From Bacteroidales bacterium UBA3844 (GTDB taxonomy: Bacteria; Bacteroidota; Bacteroidia; Bacteroidales; Paludibacteraceae): a DNA stretch of 64,000 bases. The stretch lies in NCBI GenBank assembly GCA_002392915.1, contig DGHQ01000059.1, forward strand, positions 124,001-188,000, in the 5' to 3' direction. Position 1 is the first letter of the stretch, and every line of letters begins with the position of its first letter. Below, piece by piece: positions 1-9,305 of this stretch. A program made the position numbers and the translations under genes. The notes below the pieces were generated by a model. The model was given only the letters and a program-made list of their open reading frames with translations. It had not been told where the DNA came from and searched no databases.

Positions 1-60
1 TATTAAGTCCTTGTAAGCAAATTTAATATCTTTTTCTCTTCCAAGGAAATTTATGTCCTA

Positions 61-100
61 TAAATGAAAAATGCGGAGGCTGACAACAACCACCGCATTT
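61..100 (-). terminator. Intrinsic terminator closing the tra operon
   Basis: On the minus strand an imperfect stem (arms 69-82 and 87-100, outer AAATGCGG/CCGCATTT) is followed by a T-rich run. It lies just downstream of traM, so the operon ends at traM and traN does not follow as it does in CTnDOT-like elements. Confidence 0.75.
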
Positions 101-123
101 CTTATGAGTGACTTCTATTCTTT

Positions 124-1269
124 TTACTTTTTCTGCTTTATTATAAGCTTATAATTAGCAGGTAGAGTCACTTTTGTCTCTCTAATTTTATTTGATGCAG
201 CACTCTTTACTGCGGAAGAAGTGGTTGTTATAATTTTACTTAACGTCCTTTGTGTAGTTGTTATTCCTACACCTTCTCCCGATAATGTGTTGCTGGTTGT
301 TTCTTTTCCTGCGTCGTTAACTGCATTGTCAGGGATATATAGTCCCTCGAATCCGTCAACGTCGAAGATCTGAGCATCAAAAGGATAAACATTATCATTG
401 TATGCGATGCTTTCAATATTCAAAAGAATTCGATTCGCCGTAAAACTCGCCTTTGCATAAACCATTGTATGGCGAGGAATGCTAATGCCTGCAACATTAA
501 CATTGTCCAGGAGACGGATCTTCACTTGACTGGCGGTTGTGATGTCTTTCTGCTCACCATGGATCACAGCTCTGATCGAATGAGAAGAGTTGTTCGCCCC
601 CTTTCCTCCCATTGGTTTGAACCCTTTATTTTTCTTTGGCTCTGTTTTTTTCTCTACAATCGAAGGAGAAGTTGTGACTTTTTTTTCTTCTACTTCTTCT
701 TTTTCCGTAATATCTATTCCTGTCTGTTCCGATATTCTTTTCCTTTTCTTTGCCATCGCTGCCTTCTTCTGTCGCTGAATCCTTTCTTCAACTGATTCAG
801 TCTCTTCTTTTTCCTCCAAGGATGCTGCTACAGCTAATGATTTTCCCCTTTCTGGTTGTGTCACGTTTCTTTTTGAGACAGATCTGTCTGATCCTATCTG
901 ATTCAACGCTTCTATCTCTTCTTCTTTCGACAGAGACTGTGTTTCTTTTGTCTCTAAAGAGTCTTCCTCAATCTCGTTGGATGTCTCTCCCTGGAAAAAA
1001 GATAGAGAATTGAAATCACGTTGTGCCTGTTCCTCTGCCTCTTTACGTTCAAGCTCTCGCTGGTATTCTTCGAACAATTCCATTTTTGTTTTTTCCTGTA
1101 TGGAATTGTCCTCGACAAGAGGATCGGGGATCACATTTATATCGACGTTCTCATTGTCTTGAGCCTGAACCTGTTGGCTTCCTCCTCCTGTGATGTAAAA
1201 GAAGGCACAGCCTAACAGACACAAGACAGCACAGAATCCATGATACATCAACAATTTCTTATTTTTCAT
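124..1269 (-). CDS. traM: Conjugative transposon protein TraM
   Basis: This 381-residue protein matches the TraM family of Bacteroidetes conjugative elements, the VirB10-like part of the envelope-spanning channel. An N-terminal membrane segment (about residues 6-26) is followed by a long charged, Glu/Lys-rich linker (about 60-220). A compact C-terminal domain (about 230-381) contains the TraM-type core running from HSIRAVIHGEQ through VYPFDAQIFDVDG. It is the last gene of the minus-strand tra operon and overlaps traL by 11 bases, which suggests translational coupling. The family assignment is by remembered motifs and by gene order. Confidence 0.88.
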   Translation of the reverse strand: MKNKKLLMYHGFCAVLCLLGCAFFYITGGGSQQVQAQDNENVDINVIPDPLVEDNSIQEKTKMELFEEYQRELERKEAEEQAQRDFNSLSFFQGETSNEIEEDSLETKETQSLSKEEEIEALNQIGSDRSVSKRNVTQPERGKSLAVAASLEEKEETESVEERIQRQKKAAMAKKRKRISEQTGIDITEKEEVEEKKVTTSPSIVEKKTEPKKNKGFKPMGGKGANNSSHSIRAVIHGEQKDITTASQVKIRLLDNVNVAGISIPRHTMVYAKASFTANRILLNIESIAYNDNVYPFDAQIFDVDGFEGLYIPDNAVNDAGKETTSNTLSGEGVGITTTQRTLSKIITTTSSAVKSAASNKIRETKVTLPANYKLIIKQKK

Positions 1270-1591
1270 CTTTCTTTTGTTTTTGTGTTAAACTATCAAG
1301 CACCCTCAGTGCCTTTTCTGTTTGATCTTTTGTTCCTTGGGACATTGTAGATAGTTCTTTGTCTACTTCTTCAGATATGGCATCAATGTTACTTGTGACA
1401 GGAAGTTCTATGTTTTCTTTTTTAGCCTCTCTTTTGTGCGTTCTGTACATCTTTCCTCCGATGATGAATACAAAAAGAAGAATAAGCAATACAATTCCTG
1501 TCTTTATTATGAAGCCTTGTCTTTTTTCGACTGGAATCTTGTTAAGTGCAGTCTCCCACTCTGCCAATTTTTTTATAATATTTTTTATCAT
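1259..1591 (-). CDS. traL: TraL-like small membrane protein
   Basis: This 110-residue protein has one membrane segment at about residues 28-46 (ILLFVFIIGG core) and a charged C-terminal tail. Size, topology and position between traK and traM fit TraL (DUF3989-type) of Bacteroidetes conjugative transposons. It overlaps traK by 4 bases and traM by 11. There is no catalytic motif; a structural role in the mating channel is inferred from context. Confidence 0.75.
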   Translation of the reverse strand: MIKNIIKKLAEWETALNKIPVEKRQGFIIKTGIVLLILLFVFIIGGKMYRTHKREAKKENIELPVTSNIDAISEEVDKELSTMSQGTKDQTEKALRVLDSLTQKQKKDEK

Positions 1592-2226
1592 CTCTTTACT
1601 TTTTTTATTGAAGAAAATTCTCTAATGTTCCATTTGCCTAACACAAATCCATGCGGATTAGTGTCAGTGCGTGGAGCATTGATCAGAAGCTGTGTTGTCA
1701 CAATAGAAAAATACTCTATATCTGAACTACGCATAAAAGAAGTCTTTCCATAGTATGTTGCCTCGTAAGGGTATTTATCCATGTTCACAATCACGCTGTC
1801 TGTGAAGATCTCACAGATAATACCGCCCTGTACGATATGATCATAGTATTGTTTAGACTTTCTTTCCTTGTAATAGAACGCTGGTGTCTCGTCACTTAGC
1901 TGTAATGCCTTATTCACATTGTTCTCAATACTTGACATATTTGGGGTCAACGTAAAGAAAAGTTCGTGAAACCTTTGTACATGAGCTTTTGCTTCTGCTG
2001 GGCGTGATTGTCTTATGTCTTGTTCAAGAGCCAGGATCAGACTTTTTCCCTGGTCAAGCACATATATTTTCTCTCTTTGAGCTTCTGCAAACTGATAGCT
2101 CATCCAAATTGATGATACAGAAACCAATACGGCTATTACAGTTATTCCTATCAGATACACTTTTGTCAATGAGTGTAATTTCTGAATGTCTTTTAAATTA
2201 TTTAGCATATTTTTTTCTTTTTTCAA
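1588..2226 (-). CDS. traK: Conjugative transposon protein TraK (VirB8-like)
   Basis: The 212-residue protein has a short cytoplasmic N-terminus, one membrane helix (about residues 23-45) and a periplasmic domain, as in TraK/VirB8-like scaffold proteins. Family-like stretches include FHELFFTLTP and GIICEIFTDSV. The start lies 5 bases after the traJ stop; a second ATG six codons in (2208) is possible. It belongs to the envelope-spanning complex together with TraM. Confidence 0.88.
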   Translation of the reverse strand: MKKEKNMLNNLKDIQKLHSLTKVYLIGITVIAVLVSVSSIWMSYQFAEAQREKIYVLDQGKSLILALEQDIRQSRPAEAKAHVQRFHELFFTLTPNMSSIENNVNKALQLSDETPAFYYKERKSKQYYDHIVQGGIICEIFTDSVIVNMDKYPYEATYYGKTSFMRSSDIEYFSIVTTQLLINAPRTDTNPHGFVLGKWNIREFSSIKKVKR

Positions 2227-2231
2227 GGGTG

Positions 2232-3299
2232 TTAGCTAGCTCCCTTAACACCCGAATTATCGTTATTTTGGTTAGATCCAGAAGGATTGCTGTTTCCTCC
2301 TTTAGCTTTATTGATTATGTTTTCCACTGCTTGAAGAAGACTGCCGTCTCCTGTGGCTGCCAAACTGGCTCCGCCTGTCACCGCTCCTGCTACAAGAGTA
2401 CCTCCGATTGTAGCTACAGATTTTACGGCACCTCCTATGCCTACATCACTTCCATAATCCGCCATGCTGACAATCATTCCAGCAAGTTTTGGAACCGTGA
2501 AATATGCACATGCAGACACAATGAACATCACAGATACAACAAGATCAGAACTTAATACATTGTATATATTCTGAACAACGTTAAGATCCGAGTTCTGAAG
2601 CTGGAACATTGCCGTCGCATAGCATTGTGTTACATACAGAATTATGTTGCAGATAGGAATGTATAGAAGAGCACCGACATACTTGCTTATCCAGTTCTTG
2701 ATGTTGTCAGAGAAGTAAGGAATAAGACTCAATGCAAATGCAATCGGTCCGAACACACTAAGTATGATGCGAAGCAGGTAAGAATATGCTATCATACATG
2801 TTTTTGCGATAATGCAAAATAATTGTGCCAGCAGATTGAATGTGCACATTGCGATTATCGACGGAAGTTTCCATACAGAGCTTACCGTTTGTTTTACGGT
2901 GTCAATTGTCTTTGAGACAAAATTTTCATCTTCAGAGTCCTTCTGTTCTATTTGATTTTTTTTTACAATGTAATTTTGAAGTTCTGTTAGAACATTGTTA
3001 TTGTTTTCCACGAGTGTCAATGTGGCGTTGTTGAGAGGCTGATAGATCAGGCTGTCGAAGAGTCCAGTGACAAGACTGAAATTTGTTATGCAGATCAATA
3101 CAACGAAGGGTTTACAGAAATCCACGATATGAATTTCCGCACCTTTTCCCCATGTTTTCCAAAAAATGTTGCCTACATAGGCGAGCGTGAATATTCCAGC
3201 TAATATCTGGCAATATGCCATAAGCTCTGAGCATTCTATCGCTTCTTTTACATTTTCGAAAACTTTCTGTACAAGTTCTGAATTTATATCACTTATCAT
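2232..3299 (-). CDS. traJ: Conjugative transposon protein TraJ (VirB6-like)
   Basis: The 355-residue polytopic membrane protein has about six hydrophobic segments between residues 30 and 300, then a Gly/Ala-rich stretch and a Ser/Asn-rich tail. Topology, length and position between traI and traK fit TraJ, the VirB6-like inner-membrane component. The segment with PKLAGMIVSMADYGSDVG followed by Gly/Ala-rich sequence is typical of the family's C-terminal half. Confidence 0.88.
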   Translation of the reverse strand: MISDINSELVQKVFENVKEAIECSELMAYCQILAGIFTLAYVGNIFWKTWGKGAEIHIVDFCKPFVVLICITNFSLVTGLFDSLIYQPLNNATLTLVENNNNVLTELQNYIVKKNQIEQKDSEDENFVSKTIDTVKQTVSSVWKLPSIIAMCTFNLLAQLFCIIAKTCMIAYSYLLRIILSVFGPIAFALSLIPYFSDNIKNWISKYVGALLYIPICNIILYVTQCYATAMFQLQNSDLNVVQNIYNVLSSDLVVSVMFIVSACAYFTVPKLAGMIVSMADYGSDVGIGGAVKSVATIGGTLVAGAVTGGASLAATGDGSLLQAVENIINKAKGGNSNPSGSNQNNDNSGVKGAS

Positions 3300-3305
3300 A
3301 GTTAG

Positions 3306-4043
3306 TTATCTGTAATAAGGTTTATTGTAATAGATTGTTTTGCCATTAGGCATTTTAATGCTTACCCTTCTGGCTTGCAGAGGAACTGCCTTTCCATTCT
3401 TCCAGTATTCTTTTGCCCTTCCCATACAAAGTCCAGCACAATAAAGATCGTAGTTTGTTCTCTGAAGCTGTGCATTGAAGATAAAATCATCAACACAACA
3501 GATAGCTCGCACCACTTCCTCTTTAATCTTCGCTTTTAAGTCGTCAATATACGACTGTAACTGTTCTGGAGTGACCTCTTCCTCTCCAGTCGAGGATTTC
3601 AGTCGATCCCTTAATGCGGTGATGTGCTTTGTTTTCTGTGTTATGACATATCCGCAATCTACAAGTGTCATGATACACTTGTATTTTTCCTCGTATGTCA
3701 AATCATCCATATTGGTCACATTTTCTCGTAACCGGGTGATCTTCTGGAATGCATTAGTTCCGTATTCTATAGCTTCAATGATTTCCACACTTGCTGCAAC
3801 AATTCCGGCTATTCTTTTGAATTTGTCCGCTTTGTCCTTAAACATTTCGAGCTGGGCTGTGAATTGTACCAATTGCTCCTGAGCAATCAGTTTTTGTTCT
3901 ATAGCCTCTTCCATCGACTCCGCCTGCATGATTATGTTGTTCGCCATATTCGCAGGGTCATGGACCACAGCCTGGCTATATGCGGAAGAAGTTCCTTTAA
4001 TTGCCAATATGGCTATTAATAACCATTTAATTTTCTTCTTCAT
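3306..4043 (-). CDS. traI: TraI-like exported transfer protein (DUF4141)
   Basis: The 245-residue protein starts with a signal peptide (hydrophobic residues about 6-22, likely cut near SAYSQA). The sequence VVHDPANMANNI after the signal is a hallmark of the DUF4141/TraI family, which resembles VirB5. The rest is predicted helical. The start overlaps the end of traG by 17 bases. Two adjacent cysteines near residue 183 (AICCVDD) could form disulfides. Confidence 0.85.
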   Translation of the reverse strand: MKKKIKWLLIAILAIKGTSSAYSQAVVHDPANMANNIIMQAESMEEAIEQKLIAQEQLVQFTAQLEMFKDKADKFKRIAGIVAASVEIIEAIEYGTNAFQKITRLRENVTNMDDLTYEEKYKCIMTLVDCGYVITQKTKHITALRDRLKSSTGEEEVTPEQLQSYIDDLKAKIKEEVVRAICCVDDFIFNAQLQRTNYDLYCAGLCMGRAKEYWKNGKAVPLQARRVSIKMPNGKTIYYNKPYYR

Positions 4044-6582
4044 ATGGTAACTTGTTATATAGTTTCTTTTCTATGGCTTGTGCCATAGTAAGTTGAAATG
4101 TTCTCTTCAAAGACATAAGATCACTCTTGATCTTTTTCTCTGTTGAGTAAGCCAGAGCTTCTTCTTTGCTCACTTCTGTGGCATACACGGCACTTCTCTC
4201 CCCTACTTTGATAAAGGCTTCCTTGTACCTGTTTCTGCCTTTGAATTGCAAGTTCTGATTAACACTCATAAGCTTTGCAATCTCGTCTTTAGTCAGACCA
4301 AGAGATCTGGTTATCTTATCCTGCATATCCTTGTATTGTGCGAAGTCAAGCAAAATCTTTACTGGAGACTGTGTAGATACAATATCCTCAATGTTCTTGT
4401 TACCTACCAAATCCGAAGGCTCTTGCGTTACGATACAGATCTGTGCATAATGCTTTCTTGCTGTTCTGTACAGATAACCGATATAGTTAGCCATGTTCTC
4501 ACTTTTCAGAGCAGACCAGGCTTCTTCCATAAGCAAAATCTTCCCCACTTCTTTTTCCTTCAATGATCCGTCCTTATCAACATATTGCTTTTTAGGCAGG
4601 TTGAACATCTTGTTCGTAAAGGTGTTCATAATAAGAAGAGTCACGATAGGTAACAAAGTTTTGTTGTCCTTTATCTTGTCTAACTCAAAGATGATAAATC
4701 TATTGTTGAGTAGATCATCATCCATATCGCTGTTAAGCAGCTTGCCGTAAGGACCATCTTTATAAAACTTGACCAGGATCTGGACAAGATTGTCTATATC
4801 AAAATTGTCCCTCTCCACTTTGACCTCATTTTTTATGTAATCCGTATATTCACCCTTCAGATATTCATAGAAAGAATCAAAAGATGGATCTACATCTTTA
4901 TTTTTTACCTTCTGGAAATAGTTGTTCAAACATATTTCTATGTGAGAGATCTCTGATTTTTTCACAGATTCTGTGTCACTTTTCCATAGTGTCAGAATCA
5001 AAGAAACCAATTGTTCCTTCTTCTCTTCTGAATATCTTCCTGTCGGATCATAGAAAGGATTGAAGCTCAATGGGTGATCTTCTGAATAGGTATAGTATAG
5101 ACCATCCTTGCCATTTGTCTCTTCCTTGATAAACTCATATAGCCCCTGATATGAATTTCCTATATCGACTATCACTTCGTGATATTCCTGATCGTACATC
5201 TGTCGTAGCAGATTATTAATAAAAAATGATTTACCTGATCCGGACGGACCAACCATCACCTTGTTGCGGTTATTGATCCATCCCCATTCCATCGGCTTTT
5301 CATCCAAATCCATTGCGACAGGGACTCCATTGACTCTATCACACATGTTTATATGATAATCTGTTTCTGGATTAACCCAATCTTTATAATTGCTGTCGGT
5401 TTGAATGAAACATGCATTCTGTTCCGTTGTCCCGAGCAGAGTCATTTCAGCAGGATAGTAATTAGCACATCCCGGAATGCCACCCCAAAATATATGTGGT
5501 GTTATTCTCTCTACCTTTGTGTTTGTGCAATCAAGTTTTGAAAATTTTTCGCTGAGAGCTGCGTTCTTTTTAAGAAGACTGTTATAGTCTTGATCCCACA
5601 TAATCACATTGAATGCACTTCTACATATACGATCTCCTGTTTGAGCTATTTGATCCAGGAACATTTCATTCTGAGCACTGTTATATTTATTGTCGGAATC
5701 TAATCCGGACATCGAGCGTAACAGTTTTCCTTGGCTCTTTATTTTTTCCTTCAAGGCTTCCTGTGGTTCAAGGAAAAAATATTGATTATATATATGCTCA
5801 CATTTAGTGAGCAAACATAATCCCTCGACATAGCTCTGATTTACATAGCATCCTATTGAACTTTGTGACAATGCAGGATTCCAGCTGTGTGTAGCAACTG
5901 TGTTAGGCATATTCTGCAAATCTGATATTGCAAAACAACTAACATAGCTGTCCCCTACCATAAAGGTGTCATCATTTAGAATGTGCTGTTCCTTTAAGGA
6001 TGTGTTTGATTCAGAAAAATCCAGATTCAGATATTTTTCTATCAATCCAAAATTTTCTTGTGAGCCAACGACTTCCTCTTCCGTCAAACGACGTAGCTTT
6101 ATTCCAACTCCTTCAAGAATGTTTTTCATTTCAAGAAGAGCGTTAGCGAAGTCGCTAAGTCTTTTTTCGTCAGTCATATCCTTTGCAACAATATTGCCAG
6201 AACAGATACACGAAGATGTACTGTTCTTCTTTATATTTTCTTTGCATGATAATGTCACATAAAGATATGTCTTATGATCATAAAACAATCTTCCTTCAAA
6301 ATGATTAGCGTAACCTTTTGCGAGATAACCGCTACACTTTTCTTTTGAATGATACTTTTTTTCTATAAAAACATCCTGCTTATGAATGATGCTGAAATCA
6401 GGTAGTGATTTCATTGCCCGTACCCAGCAATTCATCTGTTCCTCATATTCATTTTGTGTCATTGTCCAAATCTCTGGCAAAAACACTTCATACAGAGCTG
6501 TTATGTCTGTATTCCTTGATATAAGGAAATCGTCCTCATATAGATATAGAGGAAGTATATCTTCTACATTTACTGTCTTCAT
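4027..6582 (-). CDS. traG: Conjugation ATPase TraG (VirB4 family)
   Basis: The 851-residue VirB4-type ATPase powers assembly and transport through the conjugative pore. The Walker A motif GPSGSGKSFF lies at about residues 444-453 and the Walker B-like sequence KILLMEEAWSAL at about 685-696; VTQEPSDLV follows, as usual for this family. The N-terminal part is the VirB4 domain. It is the strongest single family assignment in the tra operon. Confidence 0.95.
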   Translation of the reverse strand: MKTVNVEDILPLYLYEDDFLISRNTDITALYEVFLPEIWTMTQNEYEEQMNCWVRAMKSLPDFSIIHKQDVFIEKKYHSKEKCSGYLAKGYANHFEGRLFYDHKTYLYVTLSCKENIKKNSTSSCICSGNIVAKDMTDEKRLSDFANALLEMKNILEGVGIKLRRLTEEEVVGSQENFGLIEKYLNLDFSESNTSLKEQHILNDDTFMVGDSYVSCFAISDLQNMPNTVATHSWNPALSQSSIGCYVNQSYVEGLCLLTKCEHIYNQYFFLEPQEALKEKIKSQGKLLRSMSGLDSDNKYNSAQNEMFLDQIAQTGDRICRSAFNVIMWDQDYNSLLKKNAALSEKFSKLDCTNTKVERITPHIFWGGIPGCANYYPAEMTLLGTTEQNACFIQTDSNYKDWVNPETDYHINMCDRVNGVPVAMDLDEKPMEWGWINNRNKVMVGPSGSGKSFFINNLLRQMYDQEYHEVIVDIGNSYQGLYEFIKEETNGKDGLYYTYSEDHPLSFNPFYDPTGRYSEEKKEQLVSLILTLWKSDTESVKKSEISHIEICLNNYFQKVKNKDVDPSFDSFYEYLKGEYTDYIKNEVKVERDNFDIDNLVQILVKFYKDGPYGKLLNSDMDDDLLNNRFIIFELDKIKDNKTLLPIVTLLIMNTFTNKMFNLPKKQYVDKDGSLKEKEVGKILLMEEAWSALKSENMANYIGYLYRTARKHYAQICIVTQEPSDLVGNKNIEDIVSTQSPVKILLDFAQYKDMQDKITRSLGLTKDEIAKLMSVNQNLQFKGRNRYKEAFIKVGERSAVYATEVSKEEALAYSTEKKIKSDLMSLKRTFQLTMAQAIEKKLYNKLPYEEEN

Positions 6583-6602
6583 ATTTTCCCTTGAAAGAAA
6601 AA

Positions 6603-6917
6603 TTACCTTTTGGCTAATAATATATTTTTGACTCTTTTGGGGTTGTGTATGTACTTGTGTGCGTTTTTTGATGCTCGATACTGCATCAGACCTTTCTCTC
6701 CGAACTTACCAGAAAGATAGATACATATTGCAGCTCCTGCACCTACGACAGCACCACCTGATAGAATGCCAATCCATATAGATTCAGAGTCATCGACAAA
6801 TATGTATGTCACATATCCTAATAATATGGAGATGACAAAGAAGATCAGATAACTCTTTGTCATTCCTTTAACAAGGGCGTTACGCCCCACTCCTTTATTA
6901 GTCTTATAAATCGCCAT
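6603..6917 (-). CDS. traF: TraF-like membrane protein (DUF4133)
   Basis: The 104-residue protein has two membrane helices (about residues 24-44 and 47-70). The N-terminal YKTNKGVGR and the C-terminal basic tail match the DUF4133/TraF family that sits between TraE and the VirB4 ATPase in Bacteroidetes elements. It resembles VirB3 in size and position. Confidence 0.88.
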   Translation of the reverse strand: MAIYKTNKGVGRNALVKGMTKSYLIFFVISILLGYVTYIFVDDSESIWIGILSGGAVVGAGAAICIYLSGKFGEKGLMQYRASKNAHKYIHNPKRVKNILLAKR

Positions 6918-6976
6918 TGTTATTTTTAGTGATAATTTGGGACAAGAGAGAGCTGTTCTCTCTTGTCCTTAAAAAA

Positions 6977-7297
6977 TCATGCCTGTTGAAAGAAGAATAC
7001 TTTCACCATTTGTAGTACTACTACAAAGATGACAAGACCAGCAACCCATTGACCTGTCTTCTTTGATGCATCCTGGTCTCCGTTTACATACTTGTAAAAT
7101 AGCATGCAACCACCTACCAATGCACCTAATCCACAGATATACTGGAATGTTACCAAAGCACCGTTCACAGTTGATTTTAACTGCTCGTTGGCAGTTTGAA
7201 AGGCATCGCCAACATTTTTTTGTGCAAGTAGATTGTTATACACAAAAACAAACACTGCTACCATTAGAGCTCTCGCTCTAGAAGTTAAACTTTTCAT
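6977..7297 (-). CDS. traE: TraE-like pilin or channel protein (DUF4134)
   Basis: The 106-residue protein has a cleavable signal-like N-terminus (about 1-25) and two later membrane segments. GLGALVGGCMLFYKYVNGD followed by TGQWVAGL is characteristic of the DUF4134/TraE family, which resembles the VirB2 pilin in size and topology. The leader carries the recurring ACTTTAATAAAA pre-start motif of this element. Confidence 0.88.
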   Translation of the reverse strand: MKSLTSRARALMVAVFVFVYNNLLAQKNVGDAFQTANEQLKSTVNGALVTFQYICGLGALVGGCMLFYKYVNGDQDASKKTGQWVAGLVIFVVVLQMVKVFFFQQA

Positions 7298-7323
7298 GTT
7301 CTTTTTTATTAAAGTTTATAATT

Positions 7324-7695
7324 TTATTTGTTCTCTTTTTTTCGCAAATTGTACAGACGTACTAATTTTGCTTCATTGGATTCCTGGTCCTTTCGGATTG
7401 GATCCACTTCTTCACCTTCCACTTCAGATGCGTCTGGAACTGGATTTTCTGTATTTGAGTTTTTTGGTTGAAGAAGATCCACTGTCCGCATTGATAAATT
7501 TTTTGATGCCATATTATATGTGACATCATCTTTATACTTTGTATTCAAAGACTTGGTTTTTTCCTTTCTTTCATCCTCCTGTGAGGATGTTGTCTTTGAA
7601 TTGAACTTATCCATTACGACGAATATCACATCAAGGATAATACAGAACGGAATCCATACCGAGAGGAAATCCCCCCAACTCCATGTTTCCAGCAT
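7324..7695 (-). CDS. Single-pass membrane protein of the tra operon (TraD position)
   Basis: Starting at the ATG at 7695 gives 123 residues (a start 14 codons upstream is open but lies far into the leader). There is one N-terminal membrane segment (FLSVWIPFCIILDVIFVVM) and a polar, acidic cytoplasmic tail. It lies between the RHH protein and traE, where CTnDOT-type elements carry traC/traD. The C-terminus EAKLVRLYNLRKKE nearly matches EEKLVRLYNQKKKE in the protein at 59140-59676. Function unknown. Confidence 0.7.
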   Translation of the reverse strand: MLETWSWGDFLSVWIPFCIILDVIFVVMDKFNSKTTSSQEDERKEKTKSLNTKYKDDVTYNMASKNLSMRTVDLLQPKNSNTENPVPDASEVEGEEVDPIRKDQESNEAKLVRLYNLRKKENK

Positions 7696-7774
7696 AGTTA
7701 ATTGTAATACTTTGCGTTCTCGTTTGAGATTATACAAATATACTAAAAATCAGTCGGTTAAAAAACATAAGATA

Positions 7775-8413
7775 TTATTTTAAGTAATCTTTTTTAATTT
7801 TTTTTGATGCCACCATCTTTAGCCTTTCTATATTCTCATTAAGGAATGTTGATACTAAGTTGTGAATTATGGTCGATTTTGACACATTTTTTTCACTTCC
7901 TCTTGCTATTGCATCCAACATGTCCAATGTTTCTCTTTTTAATTTGAAGGTGGTGAATTGACCATCTTCTATATTGGATTTTCTTATGATATTCTCGTAA
8001 GAAAAAGGACTCTGTACATCTTGTGTTTCCTTTGAAGAAGAAAGTTGCTCCTTTTTCTCCTCTGCTTCTGATCTTGCAGGGGCTTCTTGATCTTCCTTTT
8101 TATCTGGTTCGGAAGACTCCTTGACCTCCTCTTCTTTCTTTTCATTTTCCTTTGAAGAAGAAAGTTGCTCCTTTTTCTCCTCTGCTTCTGATCTTGCAGG
8201 GGCTTCTTGATCCTCCTTTTTATCTGGTTCGGAAGACTCCTTGACCTCCTCCTCTTTCTTTTCTCTTCCCTCTGATAAGGAAAGCGGTTCTGGATCATTC
8301 AGATCATCTTCTGTCAGATGTTTAATCTTGTTCGGATTCATACCGCTTACAGCGGTCATGAGATTATTGAAGGCAAGCTTTTTTTTGTCTTCTCCTTTTT
8401 TTAAAATACCCAT
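7775..8413 (-). CDS. Ribbon-helix-helix DNA-binding protein next to ParA-like TraA (TraB position)
   Basis: The 212-residue protein has a short N-terminal segment, a long disordered Glu/Lys/Ser-rich middle built from two 40-residue tandem repeats (about residues 47-130), and a C-terminal domain. That domain (about 152-200) looks like a ribbon-helix-helix fold: strand QFTTFKLKRE, helix TLDMLDAIAR, helix STIIHNLVSTFLNENIERL. The gene starts 6 bases after the ParA-like gene. ParA plus RHH protein next to a repeated DNA site is the usual composition of small plasmid partition loci, so a centromere-binding role is a reasonable inference. It occupies the traB/DUF3408 position. Confidence 0.75.
   Translation of the reverse strand: MGILKKGEDKKKLAFNNLMTAVSGMNPNKIKHLTEDDLNDPEPLSLSEGREKKEEEVKESSEPDKKEDQEAPARSEAEEKKEQLSSSKENEKKEEEVKESSEPDKKEDQEAPARSEAEEKKEQLSSSKETQDVQSPFSYENIIRKSNIEDGQFTTFKLKRETLDMLDAIARGSEKNVSKSTIIHNLVSTFLNENIERLKMVASKKIKKDYLK
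8031..8270 (-). repeat. 120-bp in-frame tandem duplication
   Basis: Two nearly identical 120-bp units (8031-8150 and 8151-8270) differ at only a few bases. They encode two 40-residue copies of the Glu/Lys-rich linker of the RHH protein. The near identity suggests a recent slippage or recombination event. Confidence 0.92.
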
Positions 8414-8419
8414 AAGATA

Positions 8420-9202
8420 TTATTTAATCAAATTTTTAAACTCTTTGATGAAGTTACCAAGGTTTAGTCCGTTAGGTAACACTGACAAATAATTGTCAGG
8501 TATCGGAGCAATTGTGTTCCATATTTCTGGTGAGAAAGCTTTTGTGGAATTTCCAATCTTAGACTGCATCATCGATGCGTTGATACCAGTTTTTTTAAGA
8601 CTCTCGTTAATAACGTCAAATTTTTCTGCCAGCTCATAGAATATTCGGACACTCATTTGAGTCCTGTACTTGTGCCAGAACTCATATACACCCTTTATCG
8701 CATTTTCCGAGTTCTTAGCTATCAAGTTGACGATGTACAGAGCTTCATAATTAGAGAAATAAAGGTTTGATGCCTCCATAAATGGAATAAAGATGTAATT
8801 CACCTTTTTTAGAATTTCGATGATTTCAGGCGAATTTAATGTTCCTGCAAGATCAATGAATATGTAATCAATGTTCCCTTGTTGAACAAGGGCATCAATT
8901 ATTTTGTTTACCGAATAAATGTTTTTCTTTGGCTGTTCCTGATCCTCGGATGGAACACATTGATAGATCGGATATGTTTCCACATCTGATTTTACGTGGG
9001 AAGAAAGTACTTTTTTGTTAATGCTTTCTTCGTCTTCTTCCTCCGAATTACGAAGCTTATACAAAGAATACTGAGGAGCGTCTCCATCTATTACGACGAC
9101 GTTCTTTTTTTCATTGTAGGCGAAATAATTCGCCATTATCAATGTCATAGTCGACTTACCAGAGCCACCCTTTTGGGCGACAAAAGAAATAATTTTTGTC
9201 AT
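8420..9202 (-). CDS. traA: ParA-family ATPase (TraA)
   Basis: The 260-residue protein has a ParA/MinD-type deviant Walker A, KGGSGKSTMT (about residues 11-20), a D-A-P-Q switch-like motif (VVIDGDAPQYS, about 36-46) and a Walker B-like IDYIFIDLAGT (about 112-122). It is the first gene of the tra operon, as TraA is in CTnDOT-like elements. The promoter lies directly upstream and the 10-bp phased array begins about 15 bp beyond the promoter. A segregation or transfer-positioning role is inferred from family and context. Confidence 0.9.
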   Translation of the reverse strand: MTKIISFVAQKGGSGKSTMTLIMANYFAYNEKKNVVVIDGDAPQYSLYKLRNSEEEDEESINKKVLSSHVKSDVETYPIYQCVPSEDQEQPKKNIYSVNKIIDALVQQGNIDYIFIDLAGTLNSPEIIEILKKVNYIFIPFMEASNLYFSNYEALYIVNLIAKNSENAIKGVYEFWHKYRTQMSVRIFYELAEKFDVINESLKKTGINASMMQSKIGNSTKAFSPEIWNTIAPIPDNYLSVLPNGLNLGNFIKEFKNLIK

Positions 9203-9258
9203 AGGTCTTTTTTATTAAAGTACAATTGTAAATGATACGGATTTTTCTAATCCTTCTA

Positions 9259-9289
9259 CAAAGATACTCCTTTAATTTTTTTCTTCAAA
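9259..9289 (-). promoter_or_regulatory. Promoter of the tra operon
   Basis: On the minus strand TTTG (9286-9289), a 19-bp spacer and TATCTTTG (9259-9266) match the Bacteroidetes -33/-7 consensus. Transcription would start near 9252, about 50 bases before traA. Confidence 0.8.
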
Positions 9290-9305
9290 GGAAAATGGAA
9301 TCTTT

